Assembly: GCA_031772625.1 (NCBI GenBank) | Contig: CM062810.1 | Span: 457,193,731-457,257,730, forward strand | Reading direction: 5' to 3' | Length of the DNA: 64,000 nt | Source of the DNA: Pinus tabuliformis | Taxonomy: Eukaryota; Streptophyta; Pinopsida; Pinales; Pinaceae | In this document: in pieces, positions 10,775 to 22,785 of the stretch | How the letters are laid out: each line of letters opens with the position of its first letter | How positions within the stretch are numbered: position 1 is the stretch's first letter | Program-made: the position numbers and the translations under genes | The notes under the pieces: model-generated | The model's input: only the letters and a program-made list of their open reading frames with translations | Database searches by the model: none | Told to the model about the DNA's origin: nothing

Positions 10775-13700
10775 TCAACTGAAGAATTGTTTTAAGATAA
10801 GGTCATTAATAGGGAGAGAATCTCTCAAACCTGATAAATCTTGTAATAAGAAGGTCGAATGGCCTATCTTCTCACAGATCTGAAATGGCCCAAGCCACAT
10901 TTTCTGGAACTTGGTGTGTTTTCCCTTGTCTTCATGGGCTTTGTCCCATTTCAGAACTAAATCACCGACTTGAAATTGTTTTGAACCGGATGAGACTGAA
11001 TCAAAGGATGACACTATGGTTTGCTGATGTTTTGCATGAATAACCTTGGCCTTTTCTCTTTCCTCTTCTAATTTTAGAATTTGATCATGTCTAAGTTGAA
11101 TAGAAGAAGAAGGACTTTCCTCAATAAACTGAACTAGGGCTAGAGAAGGAAGGACAAGATTTGTTGGTAGTACTACTTCTTTTCCATATACAAGATTAAA
11201 CGGGGAAGAACCTATGGAAGCCTTCTGCGTTATTCTATCAGCCCATAGTGCGAATATTAAGGATTTGTGCCATTTTTTATGATTCTGTTCGATAGTTCGC
11301 TTAATAATTTTAATTAGATTTTTATTTGCAGACTCTGCTAAACCATTACCCTGGGGATAGTAATTAGCAGAATATTTCAATTTAAATCCTCTTTTAATAG
11401 CAAAATCAAACATAGCATTGCCTGAGAAGTAAGATGCATTATAAAAAACAAGAGCATTTGGGACACCAAACCTGGTAATGATGAATTTATCTATGAATTC
11501 AATAATTGCCTCAGAATTTGTTGTCTTTAAAGGAATTTCTTCAACCCACTTAGTAAAATAATCAATAGCGGTAAGGATATACTTATGTTGTTTGGAAGAA
11601 TGTGGAGTAATTTCTCCAATGATATCCAATCCCCATTTTTCAAATAGTTTTTCAACGTTGACTGGTTGCAAAGGGAAAGCTAGTTTTCTTTGTCTTCCAC
11701 TAGAAGTTTGACAATTTCGGCATTTCCTTACATATTCATGAGCATATCTAAATAGAGTGGCCCAATAATATCCAGCATGAATGATTTTGTGGGTTGTTGT
11801 ATCAGCTCCAAAATGTCCTCCTGCTGGTCCATCATGTAATTCTTGCAAAACCTTTTGTGCTTCAAGTTTTTCCAGGCATCTTAATAAGATTGAATCATAG
11901 TTTTGCCTAAAAATCACATCATCAATAATTGTGAAATTTTTCGCTTTTAATCTAATGGCCCCTTTGTTTTTGTAAGACAGGTTAGGAGGTGCATATCCAT
12001 TTTTCAAATAAAAGATTAATTCAACATATTGTGATTCAGAGTCAGTGATACTTATCTGGTTGATGTCTTCGGCTTGATTTGTATCACCTGATTCTGGAAT
12101 GTTGGATGCTCCTGCCAATAACCTGCAAAAACCTTGGCCTCTAACAATATTTGCTGGTTTAATTTCTAAGTCATATTCTTGAAGTGATGTAACCCAATTT
12201 TCCCTTTTTTCACCTAATTCCCTTTGGATAAATAGTTGCCTTACTGCAGGGAAAGGAACTATAACTTTTGTATGGGCTTTTAAAAGGAAGGGTCTGTAAT
12301 GTTTGACAGCTTTATATACAGCAAAGGCTTGTTTTTCTACTTCGGAGTAATTCAATTCAGCACGCTGAAGATTTGAACTATAGAATGAAATGGGTGCTTC
12401 CAACTTGTGATTGTTAATCTGTGTGAGTACTGCTGCATAATAAAAATCAGATGTGATAGTATACAATGTGAAATGATTAGAAAAATTAGGAGTATTTAAG
12501 GCGGGGGCATTGATTATTGATTGTTTGATTAAATCAAACGCTTCCTTTTCTGCTGATCCCCATCTAAAGACTGAATTTTTCTTAATCATAGTTTGAAGTG
12601 GCAAAATGATTTGAGAAAAGTCTGGAATGAATCTTTTGACAAAATTGATTTGGCCTAAAAATGACTGTATGGATTTTTTATTATGCGGGAAAGGGATTTC
12701 AGAGATTTCTTTGATCCTGTCGGGATCAATATAAATGCCATCTTTAGAAACAATAAAGCCTAAGAGCTTTCCTTGGTCAAGAGCGAAGAAGGATTTTTTA
12801 GGGTTAAGTGAAATACCATACCTTTTCCAGCGTTGAAAGATTTGATTTAAATCATGCAAATGATTGGATTTATCTTTAGAAAATACAGTAATATCGTCTA
12901 AGTAGACGACTACTGTTTTGTTAATCAACCCTTTAAGATCTATATCCATCGCTCTTTGGAACGTGGCTCCTGCATTAATAAGTCTGAAAGGCATTTTCTG
13001 ATACGCATATGTTCCCCATTTTGTTCTGAATGTGGTTTTGAGTCGGTCATCAGGATGGACCAAAACTTGGTTATATCCTGAAAAACCGTCTAAGAAGGAC
13101 AATAACTCAGAGCCTGCCACTGATTGGAGTATCTGCTCCATAGTGGGTAATGGGAAATTATCTTTTAGGCTCGCCTTATTCAAATTTCTGAAATCTATAC
13201 AAATCCTGATGTTGCCATTTTTCTTTCTGACTGGCACCATATTGGAGACCCAATTTGAGTGCCGAACGGGAAAAATAATCTTAGCTTTCAAGAGTTTATT
13301 GAGTTCAGATTTTATTTGACTCTCTAATTTCGGATGTATTTTCCTCAACTTTTGTTGAATTGGTTTCTGTTCGGGAAGCATTGGAATGGTATGCTGGATG
13401 ATGGATGTCTCATATGTCTTTAAATCGTCATATTTCCAAGCAAAAACATGTTTATTTTTTCGTAACAGTCTAATGAATGCTTCCTTCTCTTCCACGGAAA
13501 GTCCTAATCCTAAATTAATGTTTTGAGGAGTTTTCTCAGTGCCAAGGTTTATCAATTCAAACCTTAAGGTAGAACTTTGGAGCTTTGTATTGGTCACAGG
13601 TTTAAACCTGTCTTTAATATCATAAAGATCCTCAAGCTTCAGCACAGGCTTTGGGATTGAATTTTCCTCGTGTTTACCTCTCATTTGAAGGTCATGCTCG

Positions 13701-14352
13701 TTTTCCTCAATGATTTGATCATCATAGGACTTTTCGGAAGTTAAAAACTGTAAAATGTCTTCATCGTGGTTGAATACTCTCCAATTAGTGATATTGTCAG
13801 GAATCGATGGCCTAAAAAGTAATTCTACTGAAAATCTATCTGGGCTATAATCATCGGACGGTATGAGCTTAGAAGCAACATTGGCTAGCAGGTCGGCTGC
13901 TGAATTTTGAGACCTGGGAATGGAAGAAATATTGAATGGTGAAAAGTGGGAGGTGAGTTCCTGTACCAACGACTGATAATGTTTGAGATGGCTAGAAAGA
14001 CAATGAATTATATTCCTTACCTGTTTAATAATAATTTCAGAATCTCCAAACACTTTCAAATATTGGACCTTGAGGCCAATCGCTTTATATAGTCCTTGGA
14101 CTAGGGCTTCGTACTCAGCTGTATTATTCGTGCATTCAAACTCTAGCCTATAGGACAGAATTGTTTTTTCTCCCTGTGGGCTAATCAAAATACATCCTGC
14201 TCCTGAGCCCTCGCTAGACTTGGACCCATCGAAATATAATGACCAAAATAAATAAGTATTAACAGTTTTATTTACAGTTTCCTCAGTATCATTAAAACAT
14301 CTTGACCTATCTATTTGTGAATAATTTTCGATTTGAGATGTAGAATGGTTTA
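10775..14352 (-). CDS. pol: Element G pol: archaeal-type RNase H - RT - RNase H - integrase
   Basis: An open frame of ~1,190 codons runs from the candidate splice acceptor (14353) to a stop at 10775. It opens with an archaeal/plant-type RNase H: LYFDGSKS (14230s), NTAEYEAL, VFGDSE and NSAADLLA supply the D-E-D-D residues. Counting from the TTG at 14188, reverse transcriptase spans about residues 255-490 with YLDD at 429-432; the usual MPFGL motif reads MPFRL. The following gypsy RNase H (about 565-680) lacks the expected TDAS and TDH motifs (TITS and VPFP). Integrase has a zinc-binding H2C2 region (785-826), then D855, Y916 (expected D) and E952 with D-35-E spacing. No chromodomain follows; the C-terminus ends in a LILKQFF tail. 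The frame is intact but the integrase probably cannot work. Confidence 0.88.
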
Positions 14353-15585
14353 CTGAGAAAGGAGATTGTTATAGACATTTTTGTGCCTCGCAGCATGGAG
14401 CATGAAATGTCAATAATTACAGGGATCCTCAGTCCCTAAACATGTTGTTCTTACCCCTAGAGGAACAAGGTCAGCAAACACAACACTTCCTATCAGTTCT
14501 CCACCTGAAAACACTCAAAAACAGGCTATTTTTGGATCATGTCAGCTGCTCCACTGAGCATCTGCACTGAATGTCAACTGCTCCTCCTTGTACCTGCGCT
14601 GAAAGTCAAAACCAATGAAGGCTACCTGCGCTGGGCGAGATTGGCCAAGTGGCACAGTCATTCTGCAAGGTGTCAACTGCCCAGGAAGCTTCCAAACTGA
14701 CACTTGGTTCAAGGGATTCGCCCTGTGATGAGTAAGAGGTACTTGATCTCCATGTGTAAGCAAGGATCTCCAAGTGGACTCAAGAACTGAAGTTTAACTG
14801 AAGAAGGAGAGGACACAAGGCAGATTTATGTCAGTCTCAAGCTGACTCATCCTTTCTTCTTCTATCCTATATATAGAGCTCTTCTATGAGGTCTAAGGAG
14901 GCTGGAATTTTGTGCAAAGTAAGGAAGTGCTGTTGGTTTACAGTTAGAGTTATTGGGTGATTGCTTTTATAGAGGAGAAGAGGAGATTTCTTGCTGCTGG
15001 GGAGGTGCTGCTGGATTGGAGCCATTTATGGTTGTAACCTTCTCAGAACCTTTATCTTCTATCAATAAAGCTTTTGATGTTCTCCTATATACTTGTATTG
15101 CAATGATGTATTGTTTTTATCTGTATATTTGATCCATTCTAATCCATGCATCAGTTATGAGTACATGTTTCTTGTAGTTTCCCTCTCTTGTTTTTGCAGG
15201 ATCTTTGTGTGGCTGGGCCGGCAAAGGGAGCAAGGAGCTGGGAACAAGAGGCAAAGAGAGAAGATAGGATCGACAAAAGCGAAAGACATCGGTTGGTCAA
15301 TCTTTTCTTCCTTCTCTGTACTTTCATAAAGGAAAAATATCAAAGCTTTACTTTCAGTTGTTGCTAAGGAACTATCACCCTTAGAGTCGGGATAGGGTCA
15401 TTCCGAGTCGGATACTTTTCCCCACAACAGAGATGGTTGGGCAACAAAGTTTCCAAAGAATGACTCTGATGAATAATTCCCGAAAATGTTGTTATTAAAT
15501 GCTATTGGTTGGTTTTCTTGTTCAAATTCTGTAACTGTATGGGTCATGTGTTTTTCCCGATCGATTTTTATTTGATTTGGCTTAC
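14353..15585 (-). other. Candidate spliced intron between protease and pol of element G
   Basis: On the minus strand a consensus donor (G|GTAAGCC, first intron base 15585) lies inside the protease frame, upstream of its stop at 15398. The acceptor is a pyrimidine tract followed by CAG (TCTCCTTTCTCAG, ending 14353). Removing these 1,233 bp keeps phase: the exon ends after one base of a codon and the next supplies two, so protease would run straight into the RNase H-RT frame with no stop. Legume Ogre elements are known to splice an intron at the same place. Unspliced RNA would give gag-protease only, a way to set the gag:pol ratio. No transcript evidence is visible here. Confidence 0.62.
14868..15069 (+). 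promoter_or_regulatory. Plus-strand TATA-like and polyA-like signals inside the intron
   Basis: The intron contains, on the opposite strand to G, a TATA-like run (cctatatatagag, near 14868) and an AATAAA (15064-15069) ~195 bp downstream. A TGTTATAG start near 14370 makes part of the intron look like an LTR, but I could not find a matching CA end or target duplication. Weak evidence. Confidence 0.25.
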
Positions 15586-17848
15586 CCTTATAGGGAAGCC
15601 ACATATGGGACCAATCGGTAGAAATATACCCATGGAGTTTTTCAGACCAATCCCTACTCAAGATCAAACCATAAAATTCAAGTATATCAACGATTAAGAT
15701 ATCAATTCTTTGAACTACTCTAGGATCAGCTGATAGCCTGATAGTTACCGAGTTGATTTCCCCTAAAACCTGTAGTTTAGTCCTGTCCAACTGCACAATA
15801 TGAATAGCGGACTTTTGTGGTTCAATGTTCAGTTTGGAACAAACTGAAGCTGGCATTATATTAGAGGATGGCCCTGAGTCAATCAAACAGTTGTGCAGGT
15901 TTCTATTGTAGATCTCGTAGGTTAGAAGGAAAGGTGGAGTATGAGAATTTGATCTATCTCCTATCAGAACTGCATCAATAGCTTTGACCATACCAGAAGG
16001 TGGTTGACCTGTATCATTTGCAGCTTTAGCACTGGGAAGGGGTGAAGTAGGAACAACATTTAATTCCTTGAGAAGCAATTTTTGCTGATGTTTCAATTTA
16101 CTAAGTTCAAACATGGTAATGTTTGCCTTAGTCCTTTTCATGTCATCAACAATATTGTAATCCATTGAATCAGACACTACCAATGTCTTAGATGTTGATG
16201 GGATAGTTGAGGTTGAAGGTTGGTTTTGTGGAACTGTTACAGGTGGCTTCTTCGGGGGTACCTTTTCCTTTGTTGTAGTAGCACCTGCACTCCTTTTCTT
16301 CGAAGTTGTCTGAACAGGTTCAAAGGTACCTTTACTCCTGGTAGTGACAGGAAACGCTTCTTCTTCATTTTCTATATCGGAGTTAGGCAATATAAAATCC
16401 CACATTCCATGGCATTCAACAACTTCCTCGTCTTCATCAGTTGGTGAAGCTGTTTCTTCTTCTCCTTCTTCAAGATCTGAATCTGCATTAGATATAACAT
16501 TCGGTGGTTTTGATTCAGTTTTCTTGTAATTCCTAAAGGGTCTTTTGGTTGAGGTTTCAGCTACCTGTTTTTTTATTTCAACCATTTCATTTGACATAGT
16601 CTTGAGGACCTTTTGTAGACCCTCCATGTCATATGGATCTTTAGGGGTTTTCTTCTTTGAATCATCTTTAAAAGAAACTTTTTTGTTTTTTCTATCTTCA
16701 AGAGCAGCTTTCTTCTCTAGAGCATTAATACGTTTCTCCACCGCAAGTGCTTCTTTCATGTTTTCAGCTAAAGTTGGTTTTCCAGCCCTGTCGACAAAAA
16801 TAGCTATATTGACAGGTAGAGCAGTTATATACCACTCGCTTCAGATTTCCTCACTTGGTTTGGAGGCCGTTGGGATTTTATTCAAGAGTTTATTGAATCG
16901 TGTATTAAATTCTTTAATTGGTTCCCTATGCTCTATCCTAAAATTGGAGAGATCATTTATTAGTGTAGCCAAAGACCTATCATCACCATACTTAGTAAGA
17001 AACTGTTCTTGGCAAGTCGTCCAACTGGTAATGGAACCAGAAGGTAAGGAAAAATACCAGGATCCTGCTGATCCTTGCAAAGTATAAGGGAAAAGCCTAA
17101 TGACGACATCTTGCTCTGTTACTCCCTTCAAATTAACTGCCAACATGAAGTTATTAATATGTTCCTCAACTTGTGTTCCATCATCTGGATTAAACTTGGG
17201 TAGCCATTTCTCAGGTGCATCAGGTAATGCATGCAATGGAGTAGGCATATTGACTGCACCAGGCCTGGTCCATGGATCTACCATTGTAACCGTAGTAGTG
17301 GATGATATTACTGTTGAACTTCCAGAAGTCTGGGAAGGAGTTGATATTAAGGATTGCGCAGGTTGGGATGTTGAAGTTGCTAATCCCTGATGAACAACAA
17401 TGTGTGATGAGGGAGTGGATGGTTGACTTCGCACTGGGGAAGGTGAGATGGAGGATGTGGATGAAAGTTCTTCACTGTCAGATCCTTCAGTGTTTTTCTT
17501 CGCCTTTTTCCTTTTGGGTAAAGGGAACTCAGTAGGTTCAATACCGAGCTTTCCACTCTGAAGTCTGGTGAGAGGGTGAGGTAAATTGAACTGCGAAGTC
17601 GCACTGCTTTGAGATACCTCAGATTTCTGTGGTGATATCGAGAAACTCTGAAGTTTGTGGATAAGAGACTGGACTTCAGGAGATTCAAGACTTAGTTGTT
17701 CTGGAGTATGATGGGTTTGAGCAGTGGTAGTTGATTCCTCTTCTTCTTGTTTGGATACTGGAGAACCAGCATGCAATTGGGAAGTACGAGGTGATGCGGA
17801 GGGAGAATTACTCTTAGAATGGTCTGTAGATTTGGGTTTGCTTGCCAT
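15398..17848 (-). pseudogene. gag-pro: Element G gag-protease (one in-frame stop)
   Basis: The frame starts at ATG 17848 (MASKPKST), only ~33 bases inside the LTR. A Ser/Pro/Gln-rich N-terminal ~190 residues leads to a retrotransposon gag domain (WLPKFNPDD, then GSAGSWYFSL and FLTKYGDD). A single TGA at 16843-16841 interrupts it; the frame then continues (MKEALAVEKR) through a Lys-rich region, a Pro/Thr-rich linker and an aspartic protease with LIDSGPSSN near 15885. The stop at 15398 follows. No CCHC zinc knuckle is seen. The candidate splice donor lies inside the last 190 bases. The one TGA may come from a CpG deamination; otherwise the coding region is in good condition. Confidence 0.85.
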
Positions 17849-17860
17849 TCACAGTTGATG

Positions 17861-17877
17861 CCCTCCTTCTAGCGCCA
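17861..17877 (-). promoter_or_regulatory. Primer binding site of element G
   Basis: On the minus strand, four bases after the 5' LTR end comes TGGCGCTAGAAGGAGGG. TGG plus a GC-rich run at this position is expected of a primer site, but it is neither tRNA-iMet nor the tRNA-Arg/Asp sites I know from Ogre or Athila. The donor tRNA is unassigned. Confidence 0.6.
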
Positions 17878-18767
17878 AAAATGTTGATGCCCCGAAAATC
17901 GTTGTATCAACATTGGGGGATAACCACCTGGTCCGGACCTTAATACAGCTCCTTTTCCATTTGGAATGGTGGCTCCGACTGGGGATAATGGGACCAGTTT
18001 CCCAGTAATGTTTAAAAGGGGTGGATGAATGATTGATTATCTAATCTAACGATATGCAAATAACTTAATCTATCAGCAAAATAAAAGAACTACTACTAAT
18101 CCCGGGAACTATTGTACTTTGAAATGTAGCACTTGATGATCTATGTCTATTGACAGGCATATAGATGACTCTATCTAATAAACATGGACATTCATTCATT
18201 TAAGGATTACTTTGTTTAAATAGTTAAACAAAGTGATTAACACAATATTGCTACACTTATCATTTATATCATCGATACATATATGATCAAAAGAAAAGCA
18301 TACTGTAAACATCCAATAGTGGAAGGAATAAAGAATGTTGTTAAAACACATACATATATCTGATAATAGCAAAAGCAATCAAATGACAATTCATATAGAA
18401 AGAATGAATTCAGACATAGATAATAGTACCATATGAGCTGCTAGTCACTCCCAATATCAATTGCTATTTGAAATTCTTCTTCCAACGCAGAAATACTTTC
18501 AAACAAAGACAGTAGTGCACATTCGCATAAAATCTTCTTTGCCAAAATCAGAATAATTGGTCCAGTTTTATAAAAGAATATGCCTGAAGTACAGTAGTGA
18601 AACTTCCGGCTTTAAGTCATGTACAAAACTTACGACCCCTTACAATCAAAGGGTCTATAAATACTTAATTAAGCTAACTATCTATGAAACTGAAATCCTA
18701 CTTAATTGGTATCATTTGATCTTGAATATCTCCTTCACAGCAATCTAGCAGTCGGTGGCATGAATCA

Positions 18768-21700
18768 TCATTTAGGCTGTTTTCCTTTAAACCTGAGCTG
18801 ACATATCGCAAGCATTGGCTCCACTTCGGGCGGTCTGTTGAGGCGAGAATTGAGTTGGGCGGCATAGGTGGCATCCTGAATATCGAGAATGATATTCTTG
18901 ATTGCATCTGTAAGGTATTTGAGGGTGGCTCTGTGGTTGTGGGGTTTGACTAAGAAGAACCAATAGGCGTCTCATGTCAAACTGTTAATTCCTGCGATTA
19001 ATCTCCCATTTTTCTCTAGTTCCGGGTAACATGACTGCTCCAATGTTTTCGCCGCTGTCAATTTACCTGGAGTACATTGAGAAATCATGTTAGACAAGTA
19101 GAGATTATTATTAACCAATTCAAACAAATTACTTGTGGTTGATTTGCATCTTGAAATTGCTCTCTCTGCTTTCATTAACTGGGACTGCCATTCTGTAAAT
19201 AGTATCTCCTTATGTGATTCTAAAATCTTTGGTAAATTAGCCGCCTGTCCCTGATCGGTATCTTGCCACTCAAGAAATTTAGTTAATGTTTCATCGGCTT
19301 AATCCAAGTCTGTTCTAGCTTTTTCTAATTTTTCACTTATTGATGTTGTCAAATCGCATAATGGTTCTGCCTGGGCGATTTGTTGACATAAAAACTTTAT
19401 CTTTGTTATCAATGCCTTGTTTATCTGTAATGCCTCTACTTTGAATTCGGCTATCTGTGGAAGATTCTTTGTTTTCTCTAGCTGGGCTGATAGTTGAGCA
19501 ATCTGCTCATATTTTGACTTCAGCATTTGTTCATTCGCTGCTTTCAGTTTTTCCAATGCCTCAGACAGCTCTTTCTGCTTTTGAACTGTGCTATAATTAA
19601 TCCTCTGTTTCTCTTCCTGCAATTCTTTAATCAACTGATTATTTATTTGTTGTTGTGTTAGCAATTGCCGTTCTGCCTGCTCCACCTTCTGCTGTGCTTC
19701 TGATAGTTGTGCTTGCAATGAAAAGATCTCCTGGTCTTTTGTTTTTAATAAAAGACTCACCTCTGATGCCTTATCTATTGTTGCTGCCGAATAGGCTCCA
19801 GCATATTGTGATAATTCTGTTAGGTCATCAGAGGGGTCAAATTCCTCCTTCCAAACCACGTTTCCCGTCACTGTTTGTTCTGGGAATAAGGAAGGTTGAT
19901 CAGTCCTTCTCCTCTTCCTTTGTCGTTTTACCACAGCTTTGTGTCTTGGGCTATAGAAGACATCTAAGGGAGGAATTTCTTCTATTTGCAAAATAATCTG
20001 ATCGGAGGGATCCTTTGGGATTATCTCTACTTCTTGTGAACTGGGTAGGCCACTGGTTCCACTTGGAACCTATTTTGAAGTGGTCTCCTGTGTATCTACT
20101 GCTTTTGATGTTTCAGCATCTTTTGAACACTCAAGATTGTTGATAATTGAATCGAATTGTTGCCATTCCTGGAGCAATTTCGGGTCAATTTGAGTATCTA
20201 CATTCACTTCTACGCTGCTTTGTTCCTGCTATTTCGTCTGGGTTTCCTCTTGTCTTTTCATATGCACTTCCTCCTGTTCTTTTGATGTAACAGGAGGTTC
20301 CTTAGTATGTCACTGTTGAGGCTTGTTTGATTCTGTTGTTGGGGTCATTGCTAACAGATCTAGAGGCAGAGTTTGCAACCTCTGTTCTCTAAGTCTGTTG
20401 AATTCAACTAACCTGTCATCTTTGTATTCCATTCTAGCCAATGATTTAACTTGGAACATTGACTCGGCTGAGGAGAATAGGTCATCAAACTTATCTTCTT
20501 TGTGATCAAACTTTGTCAATTTGGCCTGTTCAAGTGCATTATAGGCGACTTTGTTGGGATCAAATCGCCTATTAGGGAGAGTTGCTAGAGTTAATGAATT
20601 CATCTTTTCAGATTCTTTCTCTGCATGTTTGAAATCATGCAAAGTGTAGACACCACATCTCAGAGGAAAAGAGGGCCAGACCTGCTTCTTATTTTTCTTT
20701 AGAGTTTGTGTAACTCCCTCGGAGATAATTTGATAGGCTATCTCCCTCGCTAGCAGTTTATCAGGTATGTACAAAGGAAGGACATGAGGTTTGGCTTGGC
20801 TGCCGAAAATTCTTATATAAGTAAATCTTTCCTCTCCAAACCATCTTCCTATTGATGTCAAATCAATCCCTGCTTGGTAGGAAATCTTAGGAGCAGGTTT
20901 ATCAAAAATAGAATAATGAATGGGTAACATAAAGTCGTTGCAGACTTGGTATAAATGGTGCTTATAGGAAGTTTTCCATAATTTCTGATGGTATATGTGA
21001 ATGGGCATAGGGTCTTGTGAAGTCCACCTCCAGTCGAGCACGGGAAATTCAGAATTAAAACACAGGGTGTCGAGGATATAAGCACTGTAGTAGAATGGGG
21101 GAATAAGCCTTTCAGTGACGCGGGTTTTGGTTCTAAAATCAAGAATTGCGGTTGCTAGCTTATTTGACAGTATAGTTGCCCAATCCATTATTTCGCTATT
21201 ACACGTCGTTTCCATCAAGGGAACCATTTCTATAGTGAAATTAGCGGAATCGTGCAACCCCCACAATCTACACATCATTATCCCAGCATAACAATAAGGA
21301 GAACATAGAGAATCAACAAAGTACTTACCCGAAGATTCATGCTTGTGTTTTGCCGGATTTTGCCTCCAATCCTGAATGGGTTCGGATTCAATTTCATTCT
21401 CATTTCGGAATTTCTCCAGAAATGCCTTGTTGTACTTCTTCTCTAGCACAGGCAAATGATACATTTGCCTCAAATCATTAGCCTGAAATGAACCAAAGAT
21501 TCTCCCATCTCTGGGCAGAAGGTTCTATCTGTGATTGGGATTTCCTCAATTTCCCACCTCACTACATCCGTATATGGGAGAATTTGTTCCCGAGCTGCTA
21601 TCTGATGAAGGAAAGAGTCGGCTAAGTCCTTTAAAGTAGCATCAGATTTTCGATTGGTATATGTTGTGGCTTGTACTGCTGTCACCTTTGGTTCTTCGGC

Positions 21701-21895
21701 CTCAATCAAATTATAGGTACTTTGCCAAGTAGTTCTGCCAAGTCCTAGACATGTAGTATCAGATATCAATCCTTTTCTTTTAGTTCCTGGATCAGCGATG
21801 AGTTGTCCTGTGGCTGGAGAAGCGGAGGCGATTGCAGTTTTCTTAGACTTTTTCCCCATTCTGCTTGAATCTATTACTTCGAAAGAGTTCTGCAT
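18768..21895 (-). pseudogene. LTR-encoded accessory protein, copy 2 (best preserved)
   Basis: ATG 21895 (MQNSFEV), with MGKKSKKT a few codons on. A 1-base loss near 21508 shifts the frame; the main globular domain is then open from 21473 to a stop near 20309, further stops lie near 20230 and 20070, and the frame is open again from 19991 to 19300 across the RQRKRRR basic cluster and a coiled coil rich in Q, E, L and K heptads. After TAA near 19300 it continues to a TGA at 18974-18972 and a conserved tail (DAYWFFLVKPHS...) ending at TGA 18770-18768. Intact length would be about 970 residues to the first conserved TGA, 1,040 with the tail. Its sequence suggests a nuclear, coiled-coil, possibly nucleic-acid-associated protein; function is unknown and I match it to no family. 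Location wholly inside an LTR is very unusual. Confidence 0.82.
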
Positions 21896-22291
21896 AGGAG
21901 TGAAAATGAACGTAATACAGAGAATTGGTAGCCCAAACCAAATATGAGTGAGATATATTGATCAATGCACGATGAAGGATTAACTTAAAGTGGTCGCGGA
22001 TACAATCTGTGAAAAGATTTTAGGCTTACTATTTCATTAAATGGCCGTTAAAACCTGCCAATCCTTTAAATGCCCATCATATCGTTTTATTGGCCAAATG
22101 ATTTGTTTAAGTGTGCCTTGGATATTTTTGCGGTTGAACGCAAGTGAATCACTGTTTGGAAGATAAGGCCTTTAATACGAATTAATCGTAATATCCCTGC
22201 CTTAACAATTCTTTGAAATTCGCGCTTTTGGCTTTATCGCAATCGGGCGTCGGGGGAAAACTTAAATCGTTATATTGGTTCCTTTTGGAAT

Positions 22292-22434
22292 CCCCGATTG
22301 CCGATAGCGATATCGCATCACATCGGGAGTATTAACTGAGCACTTTGAAAAGCATGCATGGTACATCCCCGATCGCCGATAGCGATATCGCATCGCATTG
22401 GAGCGAAAGGGACTTTATCGCATCGCATCGGAGC
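22292..22434. repeat. CpG-rich repeats in the LTR upstream region (copy 2)
   Basis: Same units as at 9215-9357: copies at 22292-22329 and 22367-22403 and a shorter one near 22415-22432. Preserved in both LTRs, including the palindromic GCGATATCGC cores. Confidence 0.6.
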
Positions 22435-22780
22435 AAAAGGAACTTTTGTTATGCTAACTTATAATTTCCGATATCCGATAGCCTATTGCATGTTGTCACG
22501 TCGGAGAAAACCAATGGGTCTTTAAGTTATGCCTCCTTTGTCATTGCGACATGCGATCTTGCGATCGCTCTATCGCAATGATAAAAGATTAATCATTTAT
22601 ATATTATAAGACCAAATAATTGGTTTATCAAAAAGGTTTTGTAATGTTTTTTTATTTTGTTTTGGGACCTTTTTGAGTAATACAAAATTGATACAAATTA
22701 AAATAAAAAGGGACCCATTTCATATTATAGTTTTGTGAATAAAAATGATATGAAATGGGGGGTTGTTGTAGAGCACAACA

Positions 22781-22785
22781 GGTTC
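22781..22785. other. Target site duplication of element G, right copy
   Basis: GGTTC, identical to 4795-4799, after which the family B integrase C-terminus resumes. Confidence 0.93.

Larger units (their letters stand above)
4800..22780 (-). mobile_element. Element G: 18 kb Tat/Ogre-like Ty3/gypsy retrotransposon
   Basis: The ends are TGTTG...CAACA, flanked by the perfect duplication GGTTC. Two LTRs of 4,904 and 4,899 bp enclose an 8.2 kb interior read on the minus strand: gag-protease, a candidate intron, archaeal-type RNase H, RT, RNase H, integrase. Two RNase H domains, very long LTRs and a likely intron between protease and pol are traits of plant Tat/Ogre elements. The primer site is not the tRNA-Arg type usual there, and RNase H lies before RT, so the exact lineage is unsettled. 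The first ~260 bp of the LTRs differ at about 13 positions, so the insertion is not recent. Gag carries a stop and the integrase a changed catalytic residue, so this copy is probably inactive. Confidence 0.93.
17882..22780 (-). repeat. 5' LTR of element G (4,899 bp)
   Basis: Full-length partner of 4800-9703, bounded by the primer site on the left and target duplication GGTTC on the right. It carries copy 2 of the LTR ORF and the same CpG-rich repeats. Mismatches to the other LTR are scattered through coding and non-coding parts. Confidence 0.93.

Noticed and set aside
10614-10883. Plus-strand 89-residue frame
   Set aside because: It lies across the 3' end of G pol and its 3' untranslated region on the opposite strand, has no motif, and is explained as a shadow.
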